NCBI GenBank assembly: GCA_021396245.1
Contig: WNYE01000013.1
Location: forward strand, 431,259-495,258
DNA length: 64,000 bases
From: Sporothrix humicola
Taxonomy: Eukaryota; Ascomycota; Sordariomycetes; Ophiostomatales; Ophiostomataceae
Direction of reading: 5' to 3'
Under the pieces are notes generated by a model that ran no database searches, was not told the DNA's origin, and worked only from the letters and a program-made list of their open reading frames with translations. Position numbers and translations under genes: made by a program. Below are positions 1-9,912 of the stretch, one piece after another (positions within the stretch are counted from its first letter, which is position 1; each line of letters starts with the position of its first letter).

Positions 1-1822
1 CATTGCGCATGGGCATTCCCACGTGCCATCCCCGGCCGCACACGAAGGCGGCCAGAATTTCCACTCCGAGAATATCGGGCGGGATTCCGCCAGAGTTCAG
101 GAACAGACCGTCGAAACGGTATTGCTCGACGAGATTAGCGTCCCATGTATATATGTACGATAATTGTATAGTAATGATGTTGGGTGTGGGCGGCCCAGCA
201 CCAATGAGCTTGGGGTTGCGAACAGGGAATCGGGCGGCACTATAATAGCAGGCGAGCATGTTAGAATAGCAACTGATCGAAGGAATATTGTAGAATGGAA
301 AACATACGTTGAAATGGGGCCCTTTCTCTTTTTCTTTTCTTTTTTGTTCACCGGAAAGAAATGCGAAAGGAAACCGAGACTGTAAAGTTTGGACACGGGG
401 CAAGCCCCGTCCGGCCGGGGTTGGATGCGCAGCCCAAAAAACAACAACATCGAGTCGTCGTCCTCGTCGGAGGACATGGAAGACAAGTCTGCGGAGGGGG
501 TGGGATGCTCCCCAAAAGGCGGGGATTCTTGCGTGCAACGCCATCGTGGCCAACGGCTGTGGCTAGCCCCGATGCCAGTCACATCAGTATCAAATACTTA
601 AGTTTGCCCGGGGTGCCGAGGCACGTCTATGGTGCTCGGTGCTCATCTTGTCAACCGGCATCCTGGGCGACCGTCAAGGTCGAGTCGATATAATTTGACA
701 TTTCCCACCTGTATATCTATGGTGCTCTGTGCCGGCCGCCCCTCCTGTCTCCTCAGTGTGGAACGTAATGGAAGTCGAGAAATGGACTGCGAGGTTGTTG
801 ACGATAGACGAGGCGACCGGGGGCTAGTCACGCCGATAAACTTTCTTCCCAAAGTGGTGCCGAGGCCGCGGCAGGAAAAGATACAAATAATTTGTAAAAT
901 GAGAAGTGGTAAGGATAAGGGGGATAAAGCAATAATAATGATGTCGATCTAAGAATATAACGATAAACGATGGAGACGGTGTCCGAGACACAACACTGGC
1001 AATTCCGTGATTATCCAAAGTAAGTGATAAGTGTAGGGGTGGTGATAAAGGATAAAGGATATTCTAAGAATGGGGGTAAAGATGCTCTTAAAGGTCGAGT
1101 CGATACCGGCATAGAAAATGTTGAAGTATCCAAAGGAATATTCAAGATTGTATATGATGATGTTTTGAAGAAGAGAGGAGAGGGAGAGAAAGAGAAACGA
1201 GATCTAAAGAAAAGAAAAGCGAAAGATCTATCACTTCGTGGGTGCTTTGTTTATTTCCTAGTTCGTTGACACAGTGCTTGTCGCACCTTCCTTACTTGTC
1301 ACTAACACTAGTCTGGCACGGTGACTGTATTGCGCCTTCCCATTCACAGGGCTAGCTAGGTAGCTCTTTCCGCCAATTGCGCGCACCTTCCATCATTGTG
1401 TGGCAGCACTTTCCTACTGGGATTGAAGAAACCCACGTGTAGGAAAGAAGGCCGTTGCAGTCTGATTTCTGCAGGTTTCCAATTAGGCAAACAATGCCAT
1501 CACCCACCGCCCAAAGAGGTGGTTCCTTCCGCGAGACGGACGCTCTTTCCGCCAGTTTTGAGCAGCATCTTCCACAGCATCTTCCACAACATCGACGATT
1601 GCCATGCACGGGAAGGAGGCGTCTTGCCTCCTGCCAGCCCATTCCATTTTCAAAACAAACAAGGCCATCGACTATATTCCCACAATCCTCTTCCTCCACA
1701 CACCACAAGACGGTCCAAACGCGCTACTCATTGGGGCTTATTGTTCACATGCTGGTAGGTTATGTCTTTGCACCCACTTCAATTGATTAATTGCGACAGC
1801 TAACAATAGGTCGCGGCCCCTC
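1..1822. other. Intergenic, no gene recognised
   Basis: No open frame here has family motifs or a credible start and splice structure. The stretch holds weak internal repeats: an exact 15-base direct repeat (AAGGTCGAGTCGATA) at 676-690 and 1091-1105, a near-repeat TCTATGGTGCTC at about 626 and 716, and two copies of GCTCTTTCCGCCA at about 1363 and 1542. It may be decayed repeat DNA plus the 3' flank of the regulator that ends at 1823. Confidence 0.5.
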
Positions 1823-4800
1823 CTACCCGTTCCGCATGATCTGGTCCATGTCTGGCCAGTCGAGCATCCCCGCGGCCGAGAAGGCACCGTCAATGTCGCC
1901 ATCGACACTTCCCCCACTGCCAGGAGCCATACCCATTTCCATGCCCATGCCCATTCCCAGGAAGGTGTCCATGACCCACTGGTTCTCTTCTGGTTCGCCG
2001 TCAAAGAGGGACATGAGGCTAGGCTGGGAAGCCGCGATCTGGCCAGGCATGGGCATTCCAGAGCTGTGTGGATGACCATGGCCATGACCATAGCCTTGGT
2101 CATATCCGCTATACATGTTGACGCCAGGGCTACCAAATGGAGCTGGTGGAGCTGGCATTGACTGTGACGGGGTCATGAATCGTTGCGAGTCATCTACATG
2201 TAGCGACGTTGACAACGACGCAAGTCGAGGGTGTGACGGCGTGTGTGTTGATGGAGTGTGGAGTGACGCGTTTGCGTGCACTGGCGTATGACGCGGTGAT
2301 GGTCTTGTGTATGGAGACGGCGATGGATACCCGACACTGTTTGCACGCGGTGGCGGCATATCTCGGCGGAGGTGAGGTGCTTGACTTGCTGTGTTGTTTG
2401 CTGACGCGTTTTCAGTTTGGCCTGCCCTTCTAGAACCTTCTTCAAACGTGGCCACCACACGAGAGAAACGCTTCATCGTGCTGCACTTGTCGACACGCAT
2501 CAAGACCTGGCGCGTGCGAACGATCAGCTTACGCAGCTCGGCACAATACGAGTCTTCGCCAGAGGCGTCGTTGGCACCGTTCAAGGACCGCAGGATCAGG
2601 ACCATGGCTGCACAGTACGCATAAAAGACGTCCATGGCAGATATACCGTTGATCAGGCCAAAGGAATCGGCCAGCAGGACGAGCCGACATAGTTGGACGG
2701 CGTTCTGGACACAAAGGTCGGCCAGGGCAGGCGGTGTCGACGCCGTGGATGGTGATGGGTTGTTGTCTCTTGGCACTGAAGGTGCTGTCCTCGAAGCCAT
2801 GGAATACAGAAGTGAAGATCTTGTTGACAATACAGCAACATATCTATACTGCATGTGCAAGACCAGGGCTGCCCTCAATCGTGGGCGGCTTTGCCAAGCT
2901 AACATGTTTTTCAGGTTATCTAGGTCAACTGTCGACGACGACGGAGACGTGAAGAAGTCCTGGGTGCCATTGGTGGCCTCGGTGATTTGAGGGATGTTGA
3001 GGAACCGATAGTCGGACACAGCTGACCGCCAGTCGTCGAGGTGCTTCATGATCTCACGGGCACTCTTTTCTTGGCGCACCAGGCGACTGCCAGAAGAGCC
3101 ACCAGACGGGCCCGGCAGACCGACCGTTTTCACCGCTGCAGAAACACGGGCTTTGGCGAGTATGGTCTGGAGCCTCAAGAGGAGAGTCGATACAGCACCG
3201 TCGTCGTCATCGTCGGCACTGCCTCCTCCGTCCAGAATCTCTGCCCGCGGCGGGACGATCTCAACCTCATTGGAATCATTAACTGACGAGAAAGCAGAGA
3301 GGCCCGATGGGCGGCCGAGAGATGACGCCAAAAATTGTTCGAGGCCAAACAGAGTGCAGAACACGCGCCGCCTCACTTCTCTCTCGACAGGCCTCAGCTG
3401 TTCGGCACCGACAGTGCATCGGTGCAGACCCATGGCGAATGCGGCTCGGGTGGCAGTGCCAACCAGATTCCATGCAGCGTTTCGTTCGTTGTGATTGTGC
3501 AGATATAGGGCCAACAACAAAAGAGCACGAATGTTGGGAAGGGTACACCGAGAGATAAAGTGGGGAAGGAGACGGAAACGAGTGAGAGATACGCAGTGTT
3601 TCCGCAGAGCGGCGAGGTCGACGTCATCGTGAGGGACAGATGATGCGACAGTGGAAGGTGTTGTGGTCGACTGGTGGCGATGTGGCGGAGGTGCGGTCGA
3701 CGAGATGGGTGGCGACACGAGCGAGGCAAAGGCGATAATCATGTGCAGACAGCCAAGCCATCCCGGATCGGCAGTCGTTGAGTCTGTCCGTGCATTGTTG
3801 CGCGGGTGGTAGTACGACTCGCGGCTTTGAGACGACGAGTGATGAGGATTCTTGGGAATGTACCGCTCGTACTCTTCTTCGAATGTGCCTCTATGAAACA
3901 GAGGGAAGTCCGGATGGACGTGCTTGAAGTACACACGAATCAAAGCGTCAAGAACATGCCGTGGTGGAAGCTGAGCCACAATCCCCTCGACGTCTTCGGG
4001 CTGGATGGTGACATATTCACGGGCAAGTGCCGAGCTGATGGACATTGGCGAAGGTCGTTCGTCCATCAAGGGAGTTCCTGTATGATGTTGAGGAGCAGAT
4101 TCGCCTTCCTGAGAATTGTCGGCCTCCAAAGCCTGAGCGGCATCTTCTTCGGTGAAAGTGGTGGTCAACCGTTGGGATGCACGGCCTGGGCCAGTGTATC
4201 CATGGTACGTGTTGTTTCGTGAGAGGTTGTCGTGCTGCGAGAGAAGCAGGAGTCGACGCAGTTGACCAAGGAACTGGAGACTGCCCGACGAGCCGATAAA
4301 GTGTTCCTGTCCCGTCGTATCTCTCACAAGACCAATAGCCTCACTCGACTCGGTGGATTCGTCTTGTGGGTTGGTCGAAGTCGTGCCGTCTGTCGTTGAG
4401 TTGTTCGTGTGATGGGTAGTGCCCGTGTTGTTTGTGTTGACAGTGTCGGCCGACACAGGCTCTGTGTTGAGGTTGGTGCGCAATCGACTATCGACACTCC
4501 CAGGAGTCGAGTGAACAGGGCCATCTGCTACTGACGATGCACCCCCGCGTTCACTCTCAACGGCCGTTGTCTGGTCTGAGGTGACCGACTTGGACGGCGT
4601 GTTCACCAATTCTTCAAGTGACAGTTTCGTACGGGCATCGCCGTCGAGGTTGGGCATAGACACTCCCAGCCGTTCGCCCAACTTCAACAGGTCTGGCACA
4701 GTGGCAATGGAATCATCTGGGAAGGCGCCACGCACGATGGCCTCCAGACACTTAAACCGGTCGCTCAAGTCTTCGACCGAGCCATAGAAGCGGGCCTTTC

Positions 4801-5149
4801 TTGGGAGAGTATAGGAGCATGAGACACCCTGGCTATGGCACATGATGCAGCCATCGCCGGCCGGTTGAGGAACACATTTACATCGGCGCTGAAAGAAGAG
4901 TTAGTGACAATGTTGGTAGTGGTTTGTGATGTCAATCGCGTTGAGTTACCTTTCGACAAAAGTCGCCTGTGAGGTCAGCATCATGATGTAAACAGGCATG
5001 CTTATGTCAGCAGGGTAATTTGACTTACAGCTTTGGCCGGATCGCTTCCGGGAGTTGTCAGCAACACGCCTGAGCCTGCGCTTGGACGCAGCCGCGACAG
5101 ACGCTTTTGCGGCTGCGTGCCCTGCAGGATCTGACATCATTTTGGGCAA
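1823..5149 (-). CDS. Zn2Cys6 fungal transcription factor (large, 3 exons)
   Basis: Predicted nuclear DNA-binding regulator of 1067 residues. Exons are 5149-5029, a 17-base micro-exon 4966-4950, and 4888-1823. The introns (62 and 61 bases) begin GTAAGT and GTAACT and end CAG. Only the spliced product carries the full GAL4-type cluster, with Cys at 41, 44, 51, 60, 63 and 70 (CDFCRKRRCKC...), behind a basic Lys/Arg stretch at 23-36. A fungal-specific middle homology region begins near residue 365 (ALIRVYFKHVHPDFPLFH). The C-terminus is rich in Pro/His/Ser, then Gly/Met/Asp, and looks like an activation region. It is divergent from the hydrolase at 5936, so it may control that gene. Target unknown. 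Initiator Met 1, 4 or 5 are all possible. Confidence 0.85.
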
Positions 5150-5935
5150 GTGAAAGTGGGTGGTCAGGAATGGAGAAAGGGGAGATAGGAGGAGAATGGA
5201 GAAAGAAAAAACGGAAGAGTGTCAACGCGGTGCCAACGATGCTGGACCTGGGGTCGGTTTCTTTTTCTTTTCTTTTTTTGTCGACCCTGCTGTCTGTGGT
5301 TCTTCCACTTTGAGTGAGCTCCGACTCTGTCCCGGCAGTCTGGGTCAGATGACTGTGGAGACTCTCAAGTGAGATCCACGTGGAAATCCGATATTCAATA
5401 AAGAGAGTTATCTGTCGTGTGGCGTCAATCGTCAGTCATCAACTTTCTGTCGTCTTGTGGTTCTTTCCAGGAATTCTGTCTCCTAGACGGAGTGTTGTGA
5501 GCGACAAACGTGAGATGGGGCATAGCCAGAGTTAAATACGGAAGCAGAGAACCGGTTGTGGAGAAGAATGCCAACTTGCCCGCAAGTCGCTGTCAAGTGT
5601 CAATTGTCGTCCTGATGTCCCCGCAAGCCAGTCTAGTCCAAGTTTGGTTGTCGCTTCGTCTCCGTCTTGCCTCTTTGCCGGTCTAAGAGCGCACTACGGA
5701 AGACTTACTCCTGGTGAGGAGGGTGCCTACTAGTCGTATTGACAATCCCCACAGTCGGGAATAACGACCGACACCGACCACAACCGTTTGACCACAACCG
5801 ATCGCTACGTCAGATGGAGGGGAATTGAGGATTGTCGAGCTCCAAATGTTGACTTCTCGGTAATCGCAAGAAATCGAGTCAACATCACATCATCAACGAG
5901 TTCAGTTCTGCTTCACTTCGAACACGACCACCGAC
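5150..5935. other. Divergent promoter between regulator and hydrolase
   Basis: 786 bases between two 5' ends. It contains an 11-base direct repeat, GACCACAACCG, at 5776-5786 and 5790-5800, about 135-160 bases before the hydrolase start. A pyrimidine-rich tract (5261-5280) lies on the regulator side. No small gene is visible. Confidence 0.5.
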
Positions 5936-6799
5936 ATGTCTTCTTTTGCTCTTCCCTGCGGCCGACGTATGGCCTACGCCCTGTCGCTGCCAAACACCAC
6001 CAAGCCCGTCGTCCTGCTGTCCAACTCGCTGTGCGAAGACTACACATCATGGGACCGCGTTGTTCCTGTTCTCGAGTCGCGCGGGTTCCGGACGCTGCGG
6101 TACGACCAGCCGGGCCACGGCCGGTCAGAGGCGCCGGGCACCCCCGAAGGTATCAAGGCGACCACCTTTGAGAGTCTGGCCGACGACGTCGCCGCGCTCC
6201 TCAAGCACCTCCAGATCTCTCAAGTGCATGCCTGGGTCGGCGTGTCGATGGGCGGCATCAAGGGCGTCTACTTTGCGGCGCGGCACCCAGGCATCGTGCA
6301 GAAGCTGGTGGTGGCGGACGCGATTGCAGCATCGCCGACCGTCGCCGGCTTGAGTGTGGACGTCTTCCAGAACCGGGTCGCCGCTGCCAAGACGGCCGGC
6401 AGCATGGCGGCTGATCTCGACAGCGTCGAAAAGCGGTGGTTTGGCGAGGCGTGGCTAGCGGCCAACCCCGAGGAGGCCAAGCGGATGCGCGCGTCCATGG
6501 ACACGACGACCATTGCGGGCCTGGAGTCATGCGCTGCTGCGCTGAGCGACCGCAACTTTGACCTGCGGCCGCTGTATTCTTCCGTGGGTGCCGGTGTCGA
6601 GGAGGCGCTGATTATTGCGGGCGAAAAGGACGCGGACCTACCCATCAAGATGCAGGACATGCGGGCAGCCATCGAGGCGTCTCTGCAGGCAAACAGCAAG
6701 ACGAAGCCCGTGGATCTGCAGATTGTGGCCAATGCCGGGCATGTGCCGTACGTCGACGGCTTCGACCAGTTCTGCCAGATCGTGACAAAGTTTTTGTGA
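5936..6799 (+). CDS. Alpha/beta hydrolase, 3-oxoadipate enol-lactonase-like
   Basis: Intronless, 287 residues, cytosolic (no signal peptide). It shows the alpha/beta-hydrolase triad: nucleophile Ser104 in GVSMGG, acid Asp231 or Asp233 in AGEKDAD, and His268 in NAGHVP. The segment RYDQPGHGRSEAP near 56-66 matches the conserved strand-turn before the nucleophile in enol-lactonase-like enzymes. Such enzymes open lactones or hydrolyse ring-cleavage products, which fits the ring monooxygenase that follows at 7527. The substrate cannot be read from the sequence, and an esterase or C-C hydrolase is equally possible. Confidence 0.85.
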   Translation: MSSFALPCGRRMAYALSLPNTTKPVVLLSNSLCEDYTSWDRVVPVLESRGFRTLRYDQPGHGRSEAPGTPEGIKATTFESLADDVAALLKHLQISQVHAWVGVSMGGIKGVYFAARHPGIVQKLVVADAIAASPTVAGLSVDVFQNRVAAAKTAGSMAADLDSVEKRWFGEAWLAANPEEAKRMRASMDTTTIAGLESCAAALSDRNFDLRPLYSSVGAGVEEALIIAGEKDADLPIKMQDMRAAIEASLQANSKTKPVDLQIVANAGHVPYVDGFDQFCQIVTKFL

Positions 6800-7526
6800 G
6801 GGACATGAACGCTAGAAAGATGAAATAGACTACAAGAAATTCACCATAATTCACACCAGAATACGCGTTGTACAAACGAAACTCTCTTGTTCTTGCCCTT
6901 CTCTTGTTTGCCATGTCGTTCGTCTATGCGATGTCGTGTGGTGATGTCCCAGCCCACTGTAGTCCAGGCCATTAACACCGCTGTAACAAACTTACACGCG
7001 AAATCGCGCCCAACAACGCGAATCGCGAACAAGTCGACGTCAGTCTGTCAAATTGCCACGCATAACTGAAATAAGGAAGAAGCCTTCCGATTCCTGGCCG
7101 ATATTGTTATTCAGAGCGTGCCTTTCTCCAGGTTGCAGTCGCCCCAGTCAGCCATGTGTGTGCGTTATTGTGCGGCAGCGGACACCCGACGGAGACAAGC
7201 ACCCGCCCGCTAATAACGCCCACTAACACCGCTGCAATACCCCATATTGACACTGGCCATTTACTGTGGGCACAGTATCCGGGACGACGTCCGGCAATCG
7301 CGAACTGTTGTGTGGGCGTACGTTTTACCTGTGCATCTCTTTTTTTTTGTTACTTGCCCCCTCATTCGATCCCTGAATATCTTGCCTGCATCGTCGTATA
7401 TAGATATCTTGGCTTCGGCTCACAGCTCGCATATTCCCATCATCTCATTCGTCACATCAACCTCACTCGACTTCATCAAATCCTCTATACTCTCAACGCC
7501 TCAACAATCCACACCTCACATACACA
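6800..7526 (+). other. Intergenic; promoter of the FAD monooxygenase
   Basis: Contains TTAACACCGC at 6972-6981 and CTAACACCGC at 7223-7232, close copies of an element found in other promoters of the block, plus TAATAACGCC at 7211-7220. A TATA-like TATATAG lies at 7397-7403, about 125 bases before the start codon. No gene is seen. Confidence 0.5.
7397..7403 (+). promoter_or_regulatory. TATA box of the FAD monooxygenase
   Basis: TATATAG about 125 bases before the start codon at 7527, followed by a C/A/T-rich leader. Confidence 0.4.
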
Positions 7527-8807
7527 ATGCCTCAGGCTTCCCGCTCGCTGAATGTGGTCGTGGTCGGTGCAGGCCTCGGCGGCCTGGCTGCCGGCCTGGC
7601 CCTGCAGACCGACGGCCACAAGGTGACGATCCTGGACTCTGCGCCCGAGTTCGCCGAGGCCGGCGCCGGCATCCGCATCCCGCCCAACTCGTCGCGCCTG
7701 CTGATGCGCTGGGGCGTCGACTTGCAGCGCATGAAGAAGTCGACGTCGAACCGCTACCACTTTATCCGGTGGAAGGACGGCAAGACCATCTTCGACCTGC
7801 CGTTTGACAACAACGTCGAGACGCACGGCTCGCCGTACTGGCTGGTGCACCGCGCGGACCTGCACGCCGCGCTGCTGGACGCTGCCCAAAAGGCGGGCGT
7901 GACCATCCACACGAACAAGCGCGTCGAGACGTACGACATGGAGGCGCCGAGCGTGAAGACGGCCGACGGCCAAGTCTGGGGAGCCGACCTGGTGATTGGC
8001 GCCGACGGCATCAAGTCGATCTGCCGCCCGCTGCTCACCGGCCAAGAAGACAAGCCGCGCGACACGGGCGACGTCGCGTACCGTATCCTGATCCCCGCCG
8101 AGAAGCTGCTGGCCGACCCCGAGCTGGCGCCGCTGATCAAGGAGCCCTGCACGACGTCGTGGTGCGGCCCCGACGCGCATCTGGTCGGCTACCCGATCCG
8201 CAACGAGGACACCTACAACATTGTCATGTGCGTCACGTCGTACAACGAGACGACCGACGAGGCCTGGGTCGTGCGCGGCGACAACTCGGAGCTCTGCAAG
8301 CGCTTTGCCAGCTGGGAGCCCAAGGTCCAGAAGCTGTGCGCGCTGACGGGCGACTTCATGAAGTGGCGGCTCTGCGATCTGCCCAACCTGCCGCGCTGGG
8401 TTCATCCGTCAGGCAAGGTCGTGTTGCTGGGCGACTCGTGCCACCCGATGCTGCCGTACCTGGCCCAGGGCGCCGCCCAGGCCTTTGAGGACGCCGCTGT
8501 GCTCCGCCAAGTCCTGGCCCGCGACGTCGACATGAAGACCGCCCTCCAGCAGTACGAGGACATTCGCATGCCGCGCGCCACGCTCGTCCAGGCCAAGACC
8601 CGCGAGCACCAACACATCCTGCACGTCGACGACGGCGCCGAGCAAGCCACGCGCGACGAGGAGCTGGCCTTGGATGCCGCCGAGAACCCTGTGTTCTGGG
8701 GCCACACCGACCGCCGCAACTGGCTGTTTGGCCACGACGCCGAGGTCATCACCAAGGACGGCGACAACTGGCGGGAGTACCAGACCAACGGCGTGGCGGC
8801 TCACTGA
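7527..8807 (+). CDS. FAD-dependent aromatic-ring monooxygenase (salicylate hydroxylase-like)
   Basis: 426 residues, no intron. It has the class A flavoprotein monooxygenase landmarks: Rossmann motif GAGLGG at 14-19 ending in TILD, the DG motif in GADGIKS, and the GD motif VVLLGDSCHPMLPYLAQGA that binds the FAD ribityl chain. Family members hydroxylate phenolic or N-heteroaromatic acids (salicylate, 6-hydroxynicotinate) with NAD(P)H and O2. No signal peptide or membrane segment. It lies downstream of, and in the same orientation as, the enol-lactonase-like hydrolase, consistent with an aromatic degradation pathway. The exact substrate is not assignable. Confidence 0.88.
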   Translation: MPQASRSLNVVVVGAGLGGLAAGLALQTDGHKVTILDSAPEFAEAGAGIRIPPNSSRLLMRWGVDLQRMKKSTSNRYHFIRWKDGKTIFDLPFDNNVETHGSPYWLVHRADLHAALLDAAQKAGVTIHTNKRVETYDMEAPSVKTADGQVWGADLVIGADGIKSICRPLLTGQEDKPRDTGDVAYRILIPAEKLLADPELAPLIKEPCTTSWCGPDAHLVGYPIRNEDTYNIVMCVTSYNETTDEAWVVRGDNSELCKRFASWEPKVQKLCALTGDFMKWRLCDLPNLPRWVHPSGKVVLLGDSCHPMLPYLAQGAAQAFEDAAVLRQVLARDVDMKTALQQYEDIRMPRATLVQAKTREHQHILHVDDGAEQATRDEELALDAAENPVFWGHTDRRNWLFGHDAEVITKDGDNWREYQTNGVAAH

Positions 8808-9193
8808 GCGACAGGGGGGGTGTGATTGGCGAGAATGTACATTTCATAAATGGCGTTGCTAGATTGTTTGAATATTGAATACATGATTTTGATTTGATCT
8901 TTGCTGGTAACGAAAGCACGTGTGAGCAGGTCGTGTGTGGATACCCCTGGAAATGCGGCACAAATAAGCTCGACATTTGCGGGTGGGCGTTGTGGGAAGA
9001 CGCGGGGCGTGAAAGCTTGTAGGGTGGGCTGCGTAAATTGCGACCAATTTGTCGTGACATTTCGTTGAAGAATTTCTCTCTTTCCGCCTTTCGCCTTTCG
9101 CCTTTCGCCTTTCGCCTTTCGCCTTTCGCCTTTCGCCTTTCTCTTCTCCCTTCTCCTCTGTCGCGCCTTCCGCACAGCGACTACGACTCCGTC
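8808..9193 (+). other. Intergenic with a heptamer microsatellite
   Basis: Spacer between the monooxygenase stop and the small membrane protein start. The only distinct structure is the CGCCTTT repeat at 9085-9140 (separate entry), which would lie in the 5' leader of the next gene. Confidence 0.5.
9085..9140 (+). repeat. (CGCCTTT)8 microsatellite
   Basis: Eight perfect tandem copies of a 7-base unit, 56 bases in all, ending 53 bases before the putative start codon at 9194. It makes a strongly pyrimidine-rich leader on the plus strand and is likely to vary in length between strains. Confidence 0.95.
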
Positions 9194-9526
9194 ATGGCTC
9201 CTTCCGCGAAATCACGCACTGCTCCTGTGGCGGCAGGCGCGACCACGAACAACCCCACTCGCTACTTCTTTCCCATTCTCGCCGCCCTCTTTCTCGCCGC
9301 TGCCCTCCTTCCCACCCGAGGCGCAACTCCACTGATCGCCCTCGTTCGGCACACAACAATCATGACGGTGGCAGCGGCCGGCTTTTCAAGCTCTGTGCTT
9401 CATATTGTCCTACACAACACTGGCAAAGTGCGCGAACTGGGACACTGGTGTGTCCCTCTCGGAGTAGTGTCTGGCGCCATTGCCGCGGCCTCCATTCTGG
9501 CACAGAGACTGCCTCTTGAAGGGTGA
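9194..9526 (+). CDS. Small hypothetical membrane protein
   Basis: 110 residues from the ATG at 9194. Three hydrophobic segments are visible: about 24-40 (YFFPILAALFLAAALLP), 52-69 and 82-101. The N-terminus is short and basic, with no cleavable signal. I recognise no family. The frame remains open upstream through the CGCCTTT repeat, so the start is uncertain, but upstream codons merely translate the repeat. It could be a real small integral membrane protein or a chance frame. It ends about 390 bases from the convergent subtilase gene. Confidence 0.5.
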   Translation: MAPSAKSRTAPVAAGATTNNPTRYFFPILAALFLAAALLPTRGATPLIALVRHTTIMTVAAAGFSSSVLHIVLHNTGKVRELGHWCVPLGVVSGAIAAASILAQRLPLEG

Positions 9527-9912
9527 TTCTTCAAAGAACATGGGAATTAAACTGCATAGATAGATTGATCACTGGTGTATACTTTATCTATGGCCAATTT
9601 TATTCATGGCTGATTTTATGCGATTTATTTGAATAGAATTTGATGCGTTTTTTTTTTTTTCTCGTTTTGTTAAAAAAAAAATTCATGCTAGAACAATCCC
9701 GACAAAATAAACGTTATTAAAACAGTGCAGAGAAATAACAACATAACGTTACGTCGAATCAAAGGATCACTGGAAAAGAAAGAAAATTGTCTGCAATAGA
9801 AAACTAAAGGAGCAATATGTACACAAGAAAAGAAAATAGATTTCAAGAATGTTGACTCATTTTTCATACCGCCTCAGCAGATTAACTACACAACATCAAC
9901 GTCACAAAACAA
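9527..9912. other. AT-rich convergent 3' region
   Basis: Spacer between two 3' ends. It contains a T run at about 9645-9660 followed within about 10 bases by an A run at about 9673-9682, and is otherwise A-rich. Probably untranslated ends and polyadenylation signals for both genes. Confidence 0.5.

Noticed and set aside
1352..1708. Overlapping small frames on both strands with repeated NWRKE-like translation
   Set aside because: The repeated residues come from a DNA repeat (CTTTCCGCC) and no frame has gene-like composition.
7485..8405. Antisense frame opposite the FAD monooxygenase
   Set aside because: Low-complexity Arg/Val/Leu composition; the plus strand encodes all flavoprotein motifs.
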